NCBI GenBank assembly: GCA_946807835.1
Contig: OX327703.1
Span: 9,617,501-9,681,500 of the forward strand
Direction: 5' to 3'
Source: Ailanthus altissimus
Lineage: Eukaryota > Streptophyta > Magnoliopsida > Sapindales > Simaroubaceae
Length of the DNA stretch: 64,000 bases
Under the pieces are notes generated by a model, which saw only the letters and a list, made by a program, of their open reading frames with translations, was not told the origin of the DNA and searched no databases. Positions 10,956-23,420 of the stretch are shown piece by piece. Both the position numbers and the translations under genes were made by a program. Within the stretch, counting starts at the first letter, position 1. Every line of letters starts with the position of its first letter.

Positions 10956-13638
10956 TGTAATATCCAATCCCTATTAATAGTATTGGCGCCTAAATTTCGA
11001 TATAGAGCAAATAAGACACCGTAGGGTTACTCGATTTTAACCCTATTAGAAATATTCCCTTTATAGTGCACGTGAGAGATATTAGACCTAATTTGGTAAT
11101 TTCACACTCGATCGGTGCGTCGGACGACCCTAGAATATTTTGGAATTTTTCTCTATTGGCTTAGAAAAGGAAATCCTAATTTACTACATGAATTTCCATT
11201 TAAGGGTTATGAATGGAACAAGCCTTTGTTTAGAAATACAATCCATATATTAAGGAATGGACCAATTAGAAACAATCTCATGGATTGCCAAGTTTGAAAC
11301 TCTAGTTAGTTCTTTTGACCATTCTAACTAGATAGTTATAAAGAAACTAATTAAATCTTTTCATTTGAAATAATGGCAAATTAGAAGTTTTAAGTAAGTT
11401 GAAGGGAAAAATGGTCAATTGAGGGAGCACTATATATATGTTAGAAGTGTGTAGAAATTTGAAGAGAGATCAAAACCAACACTTAGACAAAAAAAAGAGA
11501 GAAATTTGAGCTTCAAAGGGGGGTGCTGCTATAGTGACTATTCAAGTTTTTTTTCTTCATGATTTTTCATGCTTAATCAAGCCAAAATAAGGTTACATAC
11601 CAATCTCTAAGCTCAATTGAAGCCTTAATTAGTGAAAATTTAAGGAAAAGAGGTAAGAAAAGCATTGTTTTATGAGTTTGATAAGTGAGCTTTCAAGAAT
11701 GCTTAAATTGATGTTCTTATGTGTATTCTTAGCTTAGATTGAGTTGAATTCTAGTTTGGAGCTTGAAGGAGTCATCAATTTAAAGAAATTGGCAAGGTAA
11801 GAATTAGGGTTTTTGGTGATGTTGTTGTAGAAATTTCAATTGGTTGTAATTAGGGCTTTAGAATGAAATTGGCATGATTTTTTGTAATTGGAACAAGAAA
11901 TTGAGAAAATGAATGTGTTGGAACCTAGGGTGGAATTCTGCCACTTTAGGGAAGTTAGGGATTGAGTGGTGTTTTGAATGAATTATTGTATGTAAATGGT
12001 GCATATTGTAAATTGAATGTATATGTTGATGGAAAAATAAAAAATGAAGATAATGGGACACAATTGTTCATTTTGGAAAGATGAAAGGCAATTATGTCCA
12101 ACCAAGATTATAAGGCATTCAATAATTTTCAGGGCACCGAATGGTGAGATATGTTAGATTAAATGACTCCGTAAATAAAAATCGAGAAGTAGTTTACATC
12201 CGGGCTTTGTATGCCGATTAGGGCATTTAGTAGTTAAATGAGATTCTAGCATTCGATTTGGTTCTAAATGTCATTTATGGCGCATAGGTGAAGATAACCG
12301 AGAGCGATAACGGGAGCAAAAATCGGGAGCGAAATTGAGCGTGGAGCGGTCGTGAGTGGAAATCTGCCATTTCTTTTACTTTTTGTTTATTATGTTTTCG
12401 CATAACGAATATGCATGTTTTATGAGCTTTCGATGCATAACCATGATTTATGATCTTGATATATATTCATAGACATGCCTTTACATGTTCGAATTGAGAA
12501 ACAGTTTTAAAATTTTTGCATTCGTTTTTAAGGCCATTGGGGTACTCTCAGATTATAGTGGTGATGATTGTGTTAGAATCGGCTGGTATATCCCGTGCAC
12601 ATGGGCAGGTCTTGGGGGTGTCACTAACTCTGAGAAGTCGGGATGTCGAGTCATATGAGTCGCTCTATGTGTACGGGGTATTGTCTCGCTATATGCATGC
12701 GATGTAGGATTCCGCTGCATAGCCAGTGAGATGCCTTGAGATGTTACTGTGGGTGCTGCTAGTTGAGGTGCCCCGTGACCTACTCATGTGTGTGCTGCTA
12801 GTTGAGTCGTTGCGTGGGTATAGAGCTTTAGAGTTACCATTGGTACAGTTTAGAAAGAAAATGGCCGAGCGAGGATTTTACTAGTTTTCGATTTACCGAT
12901 AACATTTATGCATTTTATATGCACATAGCAGTTATTATGTTATACAGATTCTGAATATAGTTTTCCAAAGATGTAGATAAAATCCGCTCGGCAAAATTTC
13001 AATAGCATATGATGTTAGAAACCGTTTTACAGTTTTACATCAGCTTTTAGAAGCATGATTTCTGCATGAACTTTCGAATTTGATATCTATACATGATGTT
13101 ATTTTATTAAAATTTTATTTGCACTCACTGAGCTCCTTTAGCTCACCCGTTTTGTGTTTTATATTTTCTGAACCCCTTTCCCAGGTGTAGATCTTGGTAC
13201 GCAAGCTGCTAATTCTCCTATTGCCGAGTAATGGGCCGAGAAGAAGAGATTTCAATTTTATGATGATCGTTCTTTTTTACTTTTATGATTACGGTTATTG
13301 TGATTTAAATGAATATTTGAGTTGTGTTGGATTTGATTTGGAAAGGACCGGAGATCCGAATTGGTAGAATTGAGATGTATTGAAAATAGAAGTGAAATTG
13401 CTTTGCAGGTTTTATATGGATTTTCCAAAAAACAGGGGAAACACTGTCCGTTTGTTTTTAAAATTAAGAGGTCATTTTCATGTATGTTACTAGACCTTCT
13501 TAGTAGTAACAAGAATTAAAAGGGGTTTGCCTTGTGAAATTTCTCAACTTACCCAATTAGGTTCGGAGGAACTTCCGTTGGAGTGCCCGGCAGGGCCGTT
13601 GGGATCTATAGTAGAGGGTCTCAGGTCGGGTCCTATCA
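10956..13638 (+). mobile_element. Solo Ty3/gypsy LTR (chromovirus-like), TSD CCAGT
   Basis: A 2683-base element starting TGTAATATCC and ending GTCCTATCA, flanked by CCAGT at 10951-10955 and 13639-13643. A second copy starts at 62423 and is close to identical over the shared part. A segment CACTGAGCTCCTTTAGCTCA followed by CCCAGGTGTAGATC (13129-13192) is a style I recall from plant chromovirus LTRs such as Tekay; that lineage is tentative. A possible TATA is TATATATATG at 11431. No protein is encoded. Confidence 0.88.
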
Positions 13639-13643
13639 CCAGT

Positions 13644-13657
13644 CGTCACTGAATACT
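13644..13657 (-). mobile_element. 5' LTR of S, short middle segment
   Basis: CGTCACTGAATACT continues the S LTR sequence between two insertions; the left LTR has TCACTGAATACCC at 3001. Confidence 0.7.
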
Positions 13658-16241
13658 TGTTGGAGTTGGTGCTTACGTGCCATTCCAATATTATATGAAT
13701 ATTAAATTGTTTAATATTTATATAGTAAACATTTTATATAATCGTTAATACAATATAAATATATGTTACAATACTTATTACGTTATAGACATTGTATGAT
13801 CTGAAGGAGTTCAGATCTGGTCTAAAGGAGTTTATACCAATGCCAAGAATTAGTAAAGTGGAGAGTTATAAATGCTAATAATTAGCACTGCTAAGAGTTA
13901 GCAGGTTATAAAAGTCAGCAAGATCTAAAAGGTTAGGTCATTGTCTATAATGAGACAAAGACTTGAGGGTATACCAGTAATGACATGGTTGTAAGGAGTT
14001 GCAATAAGTGCTAGAAGATATCATTGTGCAAGTATATTCTCAAACATAATGTTCCTGATCTACTATCACTGATGCAGGTCTATTGGTGGATATTGTTTTT
14101 ATAAAGATCAATGTATGCTATATTTATATAGTATAGATGGTTGTTCTTAGTCGACCATCGACTTACCAGAAGCTTGTATATGCATACAGGTATTCAGCCA
14201 GGGCAGAATATTGAACAGACTCACAAGGACGCCAATAAATATCTTATGAAGCTGTAATGGTGAGTCCTCTCGAGTTGAGTAGTATATGTGGTCTTTTGAC
14301 TTGAGTGCCATAGTGGGCTTGTAAGTGATTCACTATACTTTGGTTCCACGCATGTCACAGACCTTTCATGGTGTGACCGCTGGGTGTCGCTGGGTATGGT
14401 CTGATGCTTATAGAGTCTGGTATGTACAGATTTGGGATCTGTCAGCTCTCATAAGGGAGTAATATATTCAGATGCTCTGAGATTGTATTTCAAAAAATCT
14501 CATGGCCACGAGTACTAACCCAGAAAAGGTGTTTCTCAAAAGGTTCAATAGTATAATAATGGTGTTTGCGTATATTGTTCTTGAAAATAAAAATTTGATG
14601 ATAAGTTTATGGATGAGCATATGAGGATTTGATGGTGTATTATCCCCGCACATCCAGAATATAAATGACGGAAGGATTATACATATGCGTTGTGACCTCA
14701 GCTTATATGTATGGTCTAAAGTACTGATTTGTAATATCTATGACGTGTGCATGGGGCATCGATCACAAATTTATAGAATAGTTTCATTGGACGAATCTAG
14801 CATGGACTTAAGAAGTCCTGCAATATGAAGTATACTCGTTATGCACTAGGCCAACGCACTTGATTGAATTGTTCAATATAGTAATTTATAGCAGAACTGA
14901 ATATTTATTTCAGGAACCCTCGAGATATGTGCGTGTCAGTACTTAAGTATTAAGTATAGTAATAAGTTAATAATTATTGTGGACTAATTAAATAGTGGCA
15001 CGTAGTGCATAGTAAATCTTCAGTTAAATTGACTCAAGTATTGGATATGGTAGGACTCACATTGGGTTAATTAAAGGCTTAAGGATTATTTTTCTAAATT
15101 GAGTATTTAAATGTTAAATAATTTAAATATTTGTTATCACTTAAGAGTTAAATGATTAGTTAATTTGACTAGAGTTAATTGTTAGCTCATGATTAAATTA
15201 ATAAAGTAAATATTTTATTGAGGACTTAATTGTTAAATAAAATGAAATTTATTGAGTAATAATATAATTAAAGTCATGTTGCTTAAAAGAAAAATTAAAT
15301 AAAACTTTGAGGACTTAAATGATTTTCTACTTTTCAAAAGTAAATGATGCTCACGTTACCTATTGTCAAATTGTTGGACACATATTTGACTTATTTGATA
15401 AGATAAATTTTTTTAATAATAATTTTTTTAGACAATAGGATTAGACATTTCTCATTATTGTATATATATATATATATTCATTTGATGAATATAAATAGTG
15501 AGAGTAGTTGGATGAGAGTAGTTTTTGTGCCTTTTGACTTCATTTTGGTTCTTGAAACAAAATGGAGGAAAAACGAAAATGAAAAATTTTCCTTTGAAGC
15601 TATTTTTGAAGGTGAGAAAAATTATTTTTATTTTAAGTTTTTAAGTATTAAAAATAACAAAAACTTGATATCAAAAGTTGTTTTGTTATTCATCTTCTCC
15701 TCTTAAACAAATGGCCACCATTGTTGCATTTAAATTATTTGTGTTTTGATGAATTAAGTGTTGAATACGTCAAGAATAAAATGAATATAGTTTAAGTGTT
15801 AGGCTATGAGGATTAAGAGTTAATCCTACGATTTAAGTGTTAAACCGGTGCTGAAAAAATTAAGGCTGCTGTTCTAGCAACCCAAGCCCATCATGTTGGG
15901 TCCTAGAACTGCCAATGGATCAACTTTGAGTGGTACTCTAGAATAAATTCGCTCCAAAGGCTTGATAGATGATATCTCTTAATTCTGTATTAATATGATT
16001 AATATAATTAATTTTATTTATTAGTGTAATTGAATAAAATTTACTGTGTTTATTTTTAAAAAATTAGATTTCAAGCTTCCGTTGCGAATATTTATACATG
16101 AGATACATAAATTGTGTATATATATATTTTATTTGAAGCATATATATATATATATATATAAATTTTATAATGGACACGTGCATCACATGCACACACCCAA
16201 TAGGTTTAGGTTGTGAACCGGGATAAACCAGTATCCTAACA
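13658..16241 (+). mobile_element. Copia LTR (divergent R-like subfamily) inserted in the S LTR
   Basis: It begins TGTTGGAGTTGGTGCTTACG and ends TATCCTAACA, 2584 bases. Internal blocks match the R LTRs (GTGTCGCTGGGTATGGTC near 14383; ACTAGAACTGCC-like near 15900). A clean TATA (TATAAATAG) sits at 15490-15498. The S LTR resumes at 16242. I do not see a good target-site duplication (ATACT versus CCTAT), so an edge may be rearranged. A TA run is at 16137-16160. Confidence 0.75.
15490..15498 (+). promoter_or_regulatory. TATA box of the LTR at 13658
   Basis: TATAAATAG followed by a GAGAG stretch, the only near-consensus TATA in this LTR. Confidence 0.45.
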
Positions 16242-16744
16242 CCTATATGCTTATACGAGTTTTAACCAAACTCATTGTCTGTTAAGACTAACTAGCTAAA
16301 CTATTTAGACCATCTAGACATAGAAATACACTAATCTATATATGATAAGGTCTTCACCGACAGACCCGCGCTAGTAAAAATATATAAGGAACATAAAGTT
16401 TGAGAACATACTTGCACAATGACATTTTTTTACATTATATGTAACTCATTGCAATTATGTTATTGCTAATATATTTTCAGGTCGTTATCATTTTTCATTC
16501 ATGACTCTAACTCTTTAAATTTCACTGACTCTTATAACCAGCTAACTTTTAGCAGTGTTAACTTTTAACGCTGGTCTAAATTACTTTAGTCCAAGTTTGA
16601 ACTCCTTCAGATCATATAATATCTGAAACGTTACAAATATTTTATCATATATTATTTAATATTAACTATTTTTATGTTAAATATTTATTATACAAATGCT
16701 AAACAATTAATATTTATACAATAATAAAATAATAATTTTCAACA
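16242..16744 (-). mobile_element. 5' LTR of copia element S, last segment and outer end
   Basis: It aligns with 3011-3528 of the left LTR (CATAAAGTTTGAGAACATAC is shared) and ends AATTTTCAACA at 16744, which is the minus-strand LTR start. About 20 bases present in the left LTR start are missing. This closes the S element on the right. Confidence 0.75.
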
Positions 16745-17345
16745 ATTAATACACAATTTTCACCATTATCCACAACCTGAAACCCATTTGTCACTGTTGA
16801 AATCTCAGAGCTCATCCGCATGTTCATCTACTCTTGCATTTCATATTCCTGCATCCCACATTGCTACCAAAAACATCTCAAAGCTCTCAAATGTAGGTCT
16901 TCATTGTCTTTAGCCACAGACTACGGCCAGCCTGGGAAACACGAACACTAATTCTGACTTTAAGCCATTCCTAACGATACAGTGTCCTATTACTCGGTAA
17001 AGAGAAGTTCTATTCAGCAGTCATACTGTGTCCAATCAGACCCTACTTTCAGTTGCAATTCATCAAAATTGCAGCAAAAACCAGGGGTTTGTAAAGCTAA
17101 ACCGAGGAGCTAAATAGCTACTGTGACCGGAAAATAATGTCCACAAAGGATGTCAGTTCTAAATCTAAGCCCCATTACTGAGGGAGCCCGTTACAATTTT
17201 GGGTTTCGACAAATCAATAATCTGGACTGAGCTGGACTGCCGTTGACCTTGGCTTCGAGCATGTTTTGCCTGGTCACCTCGCCATGAGGCTGTGCCTTGT
17301 TCAAATCTTGTCATGACCGTAAAGATTTGCCATACAAAAAATGTT
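16745..17345 (-). other. Higher-complexity DNA, possible last exon and 3' UTR of a host gene remnant
   Basis: This differs from the flanks: less AT-rich, with no match elsewhere in the window and no retroelement motifs. A minus-strand frame between about 17320 and 17190 can be read DLNKAQPHGEVTRQNML through to RLLICRNPKL and a stop, with a pyrimidine-poor AG upstream. This is weak evidence and I recognise no family. It could equally be unique intergenic DNA next to the S insertion. Confidence 0.2.
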
Positions 17346-19090
17346 AGTTCAATAAGATTAAATATGAAATTTGCATTTTATGTCTAGGATAATTTTGCCT
17401 CCACCATAACCTTTTTAAAATTAATACATAAGTTCGATCTTTTCAAACTGACATTTCCATCCTAAATGACTATTTTACACTCAAATAATATTATTCTTCT
17501 AAAATTTTATATCAAATTTTGTTTTTTATCGAAAGTAAAAATGTTACCAATCTGGTATAACATGCCAACAATGAGATAACGTAATAAATGGTATATCAAT
17601 ACTGCCGCCAATTGTTTCATTGAAACTTCACTCTTTTTTTTAAAAAACTCCAAACAGGTTGTCCATTTCGTCCAGTTTCATTGAAGATGGTGAACCTTAA
17701 AGGATTTCTCTCTTTTAAAAAAATTTATATTTTTCTTAATCTATTTTTTAAGAAAAAATTTCCACATAAATGTAGATCTATGATGTTTTATTTCTACTTA
17801 GATTTAGTTCTATAGTAATTTTGGTATTTTTGCAATATTTAGTGATACATTGTGGTCTTTCTCTAATTTTAAGGTGGTTTATCACTTCTCAAATTTAAAT
17901 TTTTAATGCTTTTGTCGTTTATATTGTATTTAGAGAATATAACATTTTCACCCAAACATTTGGTGAAAGTGTTCCACCCTCAAAATTTTAAAACCTAACA
18001 TTTTTACCCTATATGTTAATTTTTCATTAAAAATACATGAAAAACGGTAAACTTCTAATTTTGCCTTTTAGAAATACATGGTACAATCTAGTAGGTTTTA
18101 ATTTTTAATTTAAAATCTATTAGTATAATTTAATTAATAATAAATAAGTGCATAAGTTTCAAAGCCAACAGGTCATTTGGGTGATAGAACATTTAGTATA
18201 CTATTCGACTTCAGATTTTATAATTTAAGAGATTAGTATCCTTTTTGGTAAAAAAAAAAAAAATAGAGTGCCGAGCATTGTAAAAAATCAGGTAGCCATC
18301 ATAATGTCAGTCTTAACTAATGGTGCATTACATGGAACTACTATTTCCATCAGGATCATTGAATATTGATTTATTAGATAGAGGTGGCATTATAAAGTAA
18401 CACATTGCAATTGGACAGGCAGCATTACAGTGAGTATCAAAAATATTTATCATGTTTGCCCCTTCTATAGTGCTCTTTTAAGTAAAAAAAGTTATTATTA
18501 TATAGATTACAAAATTTAAAGTTGAATTGATATCTTTGATGAAATTTTCGACCACTGCTAATAGTGTGATAGTAATCAATGGCGATAATAGTAAAACAAC
18601 AACAATTTACTTTATTTCTTCTTTAATTATCTCAAAGCTAAAATTAAAATTGTAATATATATATATATATATTAATTAAAACTTAATATAAAAAATAGGT
18701 ATTATAATATCAAATGAAATTATGCTACGCAAGAACACATTCTATTAATCAAATATAATTATTAATAAACAAATTATGAATATGATAATAATGCATAACC
18801 AAGCTTTTCAAACACATTTAATATTTTAAATAAAATTTCTAGCAATTTAAAATAGAAGTCTTAAGTATAATACTTAATATAAAAATAAAAAAAAACGATG
18901 GTAATAATGAAATTATAATAATAATAAACATATAATTATATAATTTTTGAAATAATATGATGATACAAAAGTTTTTTTTAAGTCTTAACCAACAAAATTG
19001 ATAGAGGAAGGTACATATGTCAATTTTTTTAAATTTCAAAGGTGAAAATGTCTTTTTGCCAAACTTTATAGGTGGAAATGTTTCCCCATA
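17346..19090. other. AT-rich stretch without a recognisable gene
   Basis: No coding trace. Words such as GGTGAAAATGT and GGTGGAAATGTTTCCCC (19040-19085), and TTCACCCAAACATTTGGTGAA-like sequence near 17948, suggest eroded short repeats. A TA run lies at 18655-18671. No bounded element could be drawn. Confidence 0.4.
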
Positions 19091-19356
19091 TTAAAGAATT
19101 ATGGTGTTATCTTACAATAGATACGAAGCCTTCATAGTCTGAATTTAGAAGATATTAGGCGATAAAAAGGCTAACCTTTATGCGAGGAAAGGTTTTATGT
19201 GATCTTTGTTAACCCTACCCTTATTCGCCGTAGTAAAATTAAGAGCTTTGTGTTGTTTTGACCATAGAAGTAACTAAAAATTTAAACCACGTAATTGTAT
19301 GTTCATAATTCTTGTTGAAATTTCGGTCTGTTTTATGTTATTGAAATTTCTCAACA
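19091..19356 (+). mobile_element. 3' end of a copia 5' LTR (partial)
   Basis: This stretch ends TTTCTCAACA at 19356 and is followed by AATTAGTGTAAGAGC, a degenerate form of the initiator tRNA-Met primer site. Gag coding traces begin about 90 bases later. The LTR start is not found. Confidence 0.5.
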
Positions 19357-21558
19357 AATTAGTGTAAGAGCATAGTTAAATCTATGGCATTTTTTTTATA
19401 ATCAAAACTAGAAATAGCAGTTTTTACTGGAGACCGTTATTTTCTAGCTGAGAAGATGAAGATGCTTGTTGTACTTATATCTCAGGATCTCGAATTTGCA
19501 CTCGAAAATGAAGTTTGATGCTAATGTTGATTAGAAGCTTGAATCTTCTAAGGCAAGATTAGCTAAAAAATCCTAAAGAGATCTAGCTTCAAAAAGCATA
19601 AAAAGAAGAGTGAATTAATAATAATAATAAAAAACAACACACAATGCTATTGTGTTTGGCCTTTGAGATAAGATACTGAGAGAAGTTTCAAATAAAATGT
19701 ATAGTTAGAGGAATTTGGGACGAGTTAGATGATTTGTTTTTGACCAAATCCTTAGCAAACAGGTTGTGTATGTGTGTGCGCGCATTGACAACAAAAGAGA
19801 GAGCTTCTATGAAAGAGCACTTCGATCAATTCAATAGAGTTATGCTTGATCTGAAAAATACTGCTAAGTTCTTTACTAGACTCTCATGACACTTCGAGGA
19901 TACATTTCTCTATGGCAAGGAAACCTTCACTATGGAAGATATTAAAGCTTCCTTAAACTCAAGCAAATCTAGAGACGGAATGCTAAGAAAGGTTGAGTGT
20001 TGGAGATGCATTAATAGCAAGAGGGAGATCGGGAAAAAAAGAGTGATAAAGGCAAGGGAAAAAATCATGGTAGATCAAAGTCAAAACGTAAGAAAAGAAA
20101 GTGCTACAAGTGGCACAAAGATGAACACTTTATCAAGGATTTTCCTGATATGAAAAAGAAGTCTTAAGAGTAGAAAGAACAACAAGATTTAGATGATCTT
20201 CAAGTTGTGGTATTAGATGACAATTTTGATTTTGATAGGGATTTGAGTCAATTGTTTGGTTGGTTGTTGATAATGGTATGACTAGAGGTGAGTGGCTACT
20301 AGACTTTGGTTGCCCTTTCTATAGATGTCCAAAGTTGAGTTTATTTAGTACTACTAGCTATATAAATGAAGGAAGAGTTTGTTAAGAAAGAATGAAGCTT
20401 GCATAGTTGCCATTATTGATAAAATTAAAATTAAAAATATTTATGGCCTTATAAGGGATCTAGATCAAGTTGTTAATTGTTTAATCTAAGAAGAAAATAA
20501 TTTCTTTAGGCATGCTTGATCAGTCAAGATGTACTTTTAAACTTGATAAGGAACCCTTGAAGCTTTTAAATGGTTTCATGATGATAATGAGCGGTGAAAG
20601 AAAGAATGACCTATGTGTTTTGCCAGGAAAAATAATTATTAGTGAAGCTAGTGTTTATGTTGCATCTGATAATGACAAAACCATACTTTGGCATTTAAGA
20701 TTAGTGCATGTGAGTTTGATAGGTCTTAATAAGTTGAACAAGGAAATATTGTTTGGAAATGGTAGTAACTCAGCTGATAGAGTTAGCATTGAGGTAGAGT
20801 TCCCTATAGCTAGTGATTTAGAGCCTAAAATAACCAAAACAAAGTGCATAATGAGTTATCCAGTTTTGATGACTATGTATTAGCAAGAGTTAGAGGAAGA
20901 AGGGAGTTAAGCCTCCAACAAGATATGGTTGTGAAAATTTAGTAGCCTATGATGCACTAGTAATTGTAGATAGTATCATTGATGAAGAATCAAGAACATA
21001 CAAAGAAGCAGCTGAGTATGAGCAAAAGCCAGAAATGGCTATAGGCTATGGATGAAGAAATTGCTTCTTTGAATAAGAATCAAACTTCGACCTTAGTAAA
21101 GAAACAAGGTAAAAAATGAATTTTTGGGTACAAATGGATTTACAAATTGAAAGAACATATTTCAAGAGTTGAACTAGAAAGATACTAGGATGGATTAGTG
21201 GCTAAAGGGTTCAAACAAAAAGAGGAAGTTGATTTTATTGAAATATTCTCACCAGTGGTTAAACACATCTCCATTAAAGTGTTACTTACCTTCGTTGTTA
21301 CTTATGGTCTAGAACTTGAACAGATGAATGTCAACACTGTTAGACATATAATGTTAATTATGCCCTTAAAGCATGTGAAATAATATCTTATTTGATTAAT
21401 AAAAATTTATTCATATATATAATTGAGCATACATTGATTAGCCTATATTTATAAAGTAAGTGATCTATGTATTACGCATATGGTGCTAATACAGAGGGTA
21501 TAGAACACAAGTTCTTTATAAATTAAATGAAGTTCATAGCCATTAATGAAAAAGGGCA
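19357..21558 (+). pseudogene. Copia gag-pol with integrase deleted (Tork-like)
   Basis: Gag: KSLANRL (19749), ASMKEHFDQFNRVMLDL (about 19806-19856), and a zinc knuckle in degraded form, CYKWHKDEHFIKDFP (about 20106-20150). Protease: WLLDFGCPF (about 20290), where the family has a D-S/T-G motif. GAG-pre-integrase: 20512-20755 is one open frame (SLGMLDQSRCTFK-like, then TILWHLRLVHVSLIGLNKL). After 20880 the sequence jumps to the RT N-terminal region (RTYKEAAEYEQKPEM near 20995; AKGFKQKEEVDFIEIFSPVV at 21200-21260; LELEQMNVNT), so the whole integrase is missing. The RT then breaks at about 21340 and only scraps follow. Many stops and frameshifts are present. Confidence 0.8.
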
Positions 21559-22733
21559 TGTAAGGTTGTAGTTTTTCTGCTTCTTATAGTCGATGATTTA
21601 CCTTGATCATCGAAGTAGAGACTTCGAGTAGAAAAACTAGTGTATATGTTACATTGAACAAGATTACTGTGAATTTCGATCTAGTTAACTGAATGTTGTA
21701 GATCTTAATTCACAAAAGATTTAATAAGCTTAATTGATCTTAATCTTGAGTAGGTAATGAACTTACATTCATGCATTGTGTCTTTTGAGTTATTACGGAG
21801 TGAGATCCAAATAAACGGTCAAAATCTCGATATCTTGGAGATATAATTTCATGGGTCGTAGGAACATATATTTTCAAGATGGAATTTAATAATTAATGTC
21901 CACCTAAGCTGTTTACAGTACTTGATCATAAGAATCTGTGGCCACAGTTTATTCAATAAATTATTTATTGAATAATAATATTTATTTGTAAATTTATTTA
22001 CAAATATAGACATATTAAAAGTGACAACTAGAGCATTCAGTGACTTAGGGATAAATAAGTAATTAAAAAGGTAAGACATTCTTTCAAGACTTAGCTTTAA
22101 TTATAGACATCAATTAGAGGGTCAATTAAGTGGTTATTATTAGTCTAAAGACCAAGCCAAATTTAATTAAAAGGAGTTTTAATTAAATGAGCTTTTATTT
22201 TATAACATGGGTTATTATAGTACAGCTCTTGGCTTTTAGTGGAATAGCCTGGGGTTAACTTAGAAGAGTTGGTGTATTATGAGATAATAAGGACTAGGCG
22301 TTTTAAGTTGGAGCTAGGAAGCCCATGGGTCTTATAGTCCTTCTACTAGCTCAAATCGTAATCAAACTCTAATTTCCTAATCCTAATCAAATTTTAAATA
22401 CCCAAGGGAGATCCCTATATATATGGAAGGTATATAATAAGAAAAAGAGACCACAACCATACAGAGAAAAATTCTTTTACGTATTATTACGTAAGAAAAG
22501 AATTTAGTTAATATCATTCTCTCAGATTTGGGTATTAGTTATTTTAGAGATTAAGAAAGATTCATGCGTCAACATGCGTTGAGTTTGAAGATTGTAGCCA
22601 GTCAATTCAAGATCTTCCATAGCAAGGAATTGAGGTAATCTTCTATCCCTATACATGTAATTATGAACAAGACGATCTGGCTTCCACTGTCTTTATTTTT
22701 ATAAGCAGAAAAAATTTTATTTACCAACCAACA
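21559..22733 (+). mobile_element. Copia-type LTR (third LTR type) with adjacent primer site
   Basis: TGTAAGGTTGTAG to ACCAACCAACA, 1175 bases, preceded by GAAAAAGGGCA (polypurine-like) and followed by the primer site at 22736. It contains a plausible TATA (CCTATATATATGG, 22413-22425) and a short inverted repeat at its start: CTTCTTATAGTCGATGATTT and a GATCATCGAAG partner. It does not resemble the R, S or 19091 LTRs. It could be the 3' LTR of the element to the left, the 5' LTR of one to the right, or a solo LTR that kept its primer site. Confidence 0.6.
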
Positions 22734-22735
22734 AT

Positions 22736-22747
22736 TGGTATTAGAGC
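22736..22747 (+). promoter_or_regulatory. Primer-binding site for initiator tRNA-Met
   Basis: TGGTATTAGAGC, two bases after the LTR end. One mismatch from the usual copia site TGGTATCAGAGC. Confidence 0.8.
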
Positions 22748-23420
22748 CGCCTTATTTCATATTACATGTATAGTTTATTTTATGTATAGAAGTAATTGTT
22801 TATTGTGGCACCAATAGCATATTAATCTATATTATTATTTTTATTAATTATGTGATGAATGGTTGCCCAATAATTCATGGTTAGATATTTGTTTGTATTT
22901 TTTTCTTAGAATTGTAACAAGAGGGGGTGATGAAATAATATCACAAATTCCCCTCTTGGTTAAATTAAATCTTAAATTAAATATTTTTTTTTATATTTTT
23001 GCTGTAATTAAGAAAAAAGAGAAACACAAATAAAAAGAAACAAGCAAAGCTATGCACGCAGCCATTGTTTATGGCAGCGGCGTGCATAGCCGTTCGTCAC
23101 CAGCAGCAGCGTGCATGGCCACTCGGCACCAGCGACGGCTTAACGAAGCAACCGCGACCAGTCTTACGTGGCAGCGTTTGGCGGTAGCGCAAGGAAGATG
23201 ACAGTAGCTGGGCTCTTTGCGACTTTGATGGCGAGTATTGCTCGTAGTCTTCATGACGATGGAGAGTCGAACGGCCTCGTCTGCAATCTGCGGTGACAAG
23301 GGGCAGCATTATTAGCTCGTGAGGTGGTCAGCTTCCTTCGGGTGGCTGACGGTCTCCTCGCGATAGATGGCAATGCTAGGTCTCATGAGTTTTTCACAGC
23401 GGTGGAGACACTGCTGGTGA
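22748..23420 (+). mobile_element. Leader with a strong GC-rich cassette and long hairpin
   Basis: 22748-23045 is AT-rich and non-coding. 23046-23420 is the most GC-rich stretch in the window, with recurrent GCGTGCAT and CAGCAGC words. A hairpin has 11-bp perfect arms GCTATGCACGC (23049-23059) and GCGTGCATAGC (23080-23090), enclosing a second pair GCCAT/ATGGC. Minus-strand open frames here (70-76 codons) are probably a composition effect. Confidence 0.5.

Noticed and set aside
23069..23309. Overlapping 70- and 76-codon minus-strand frames as genes
   Set aside because: GC-rich composition suppresses stops in several frames; no domain and no counterpart in related leaders.
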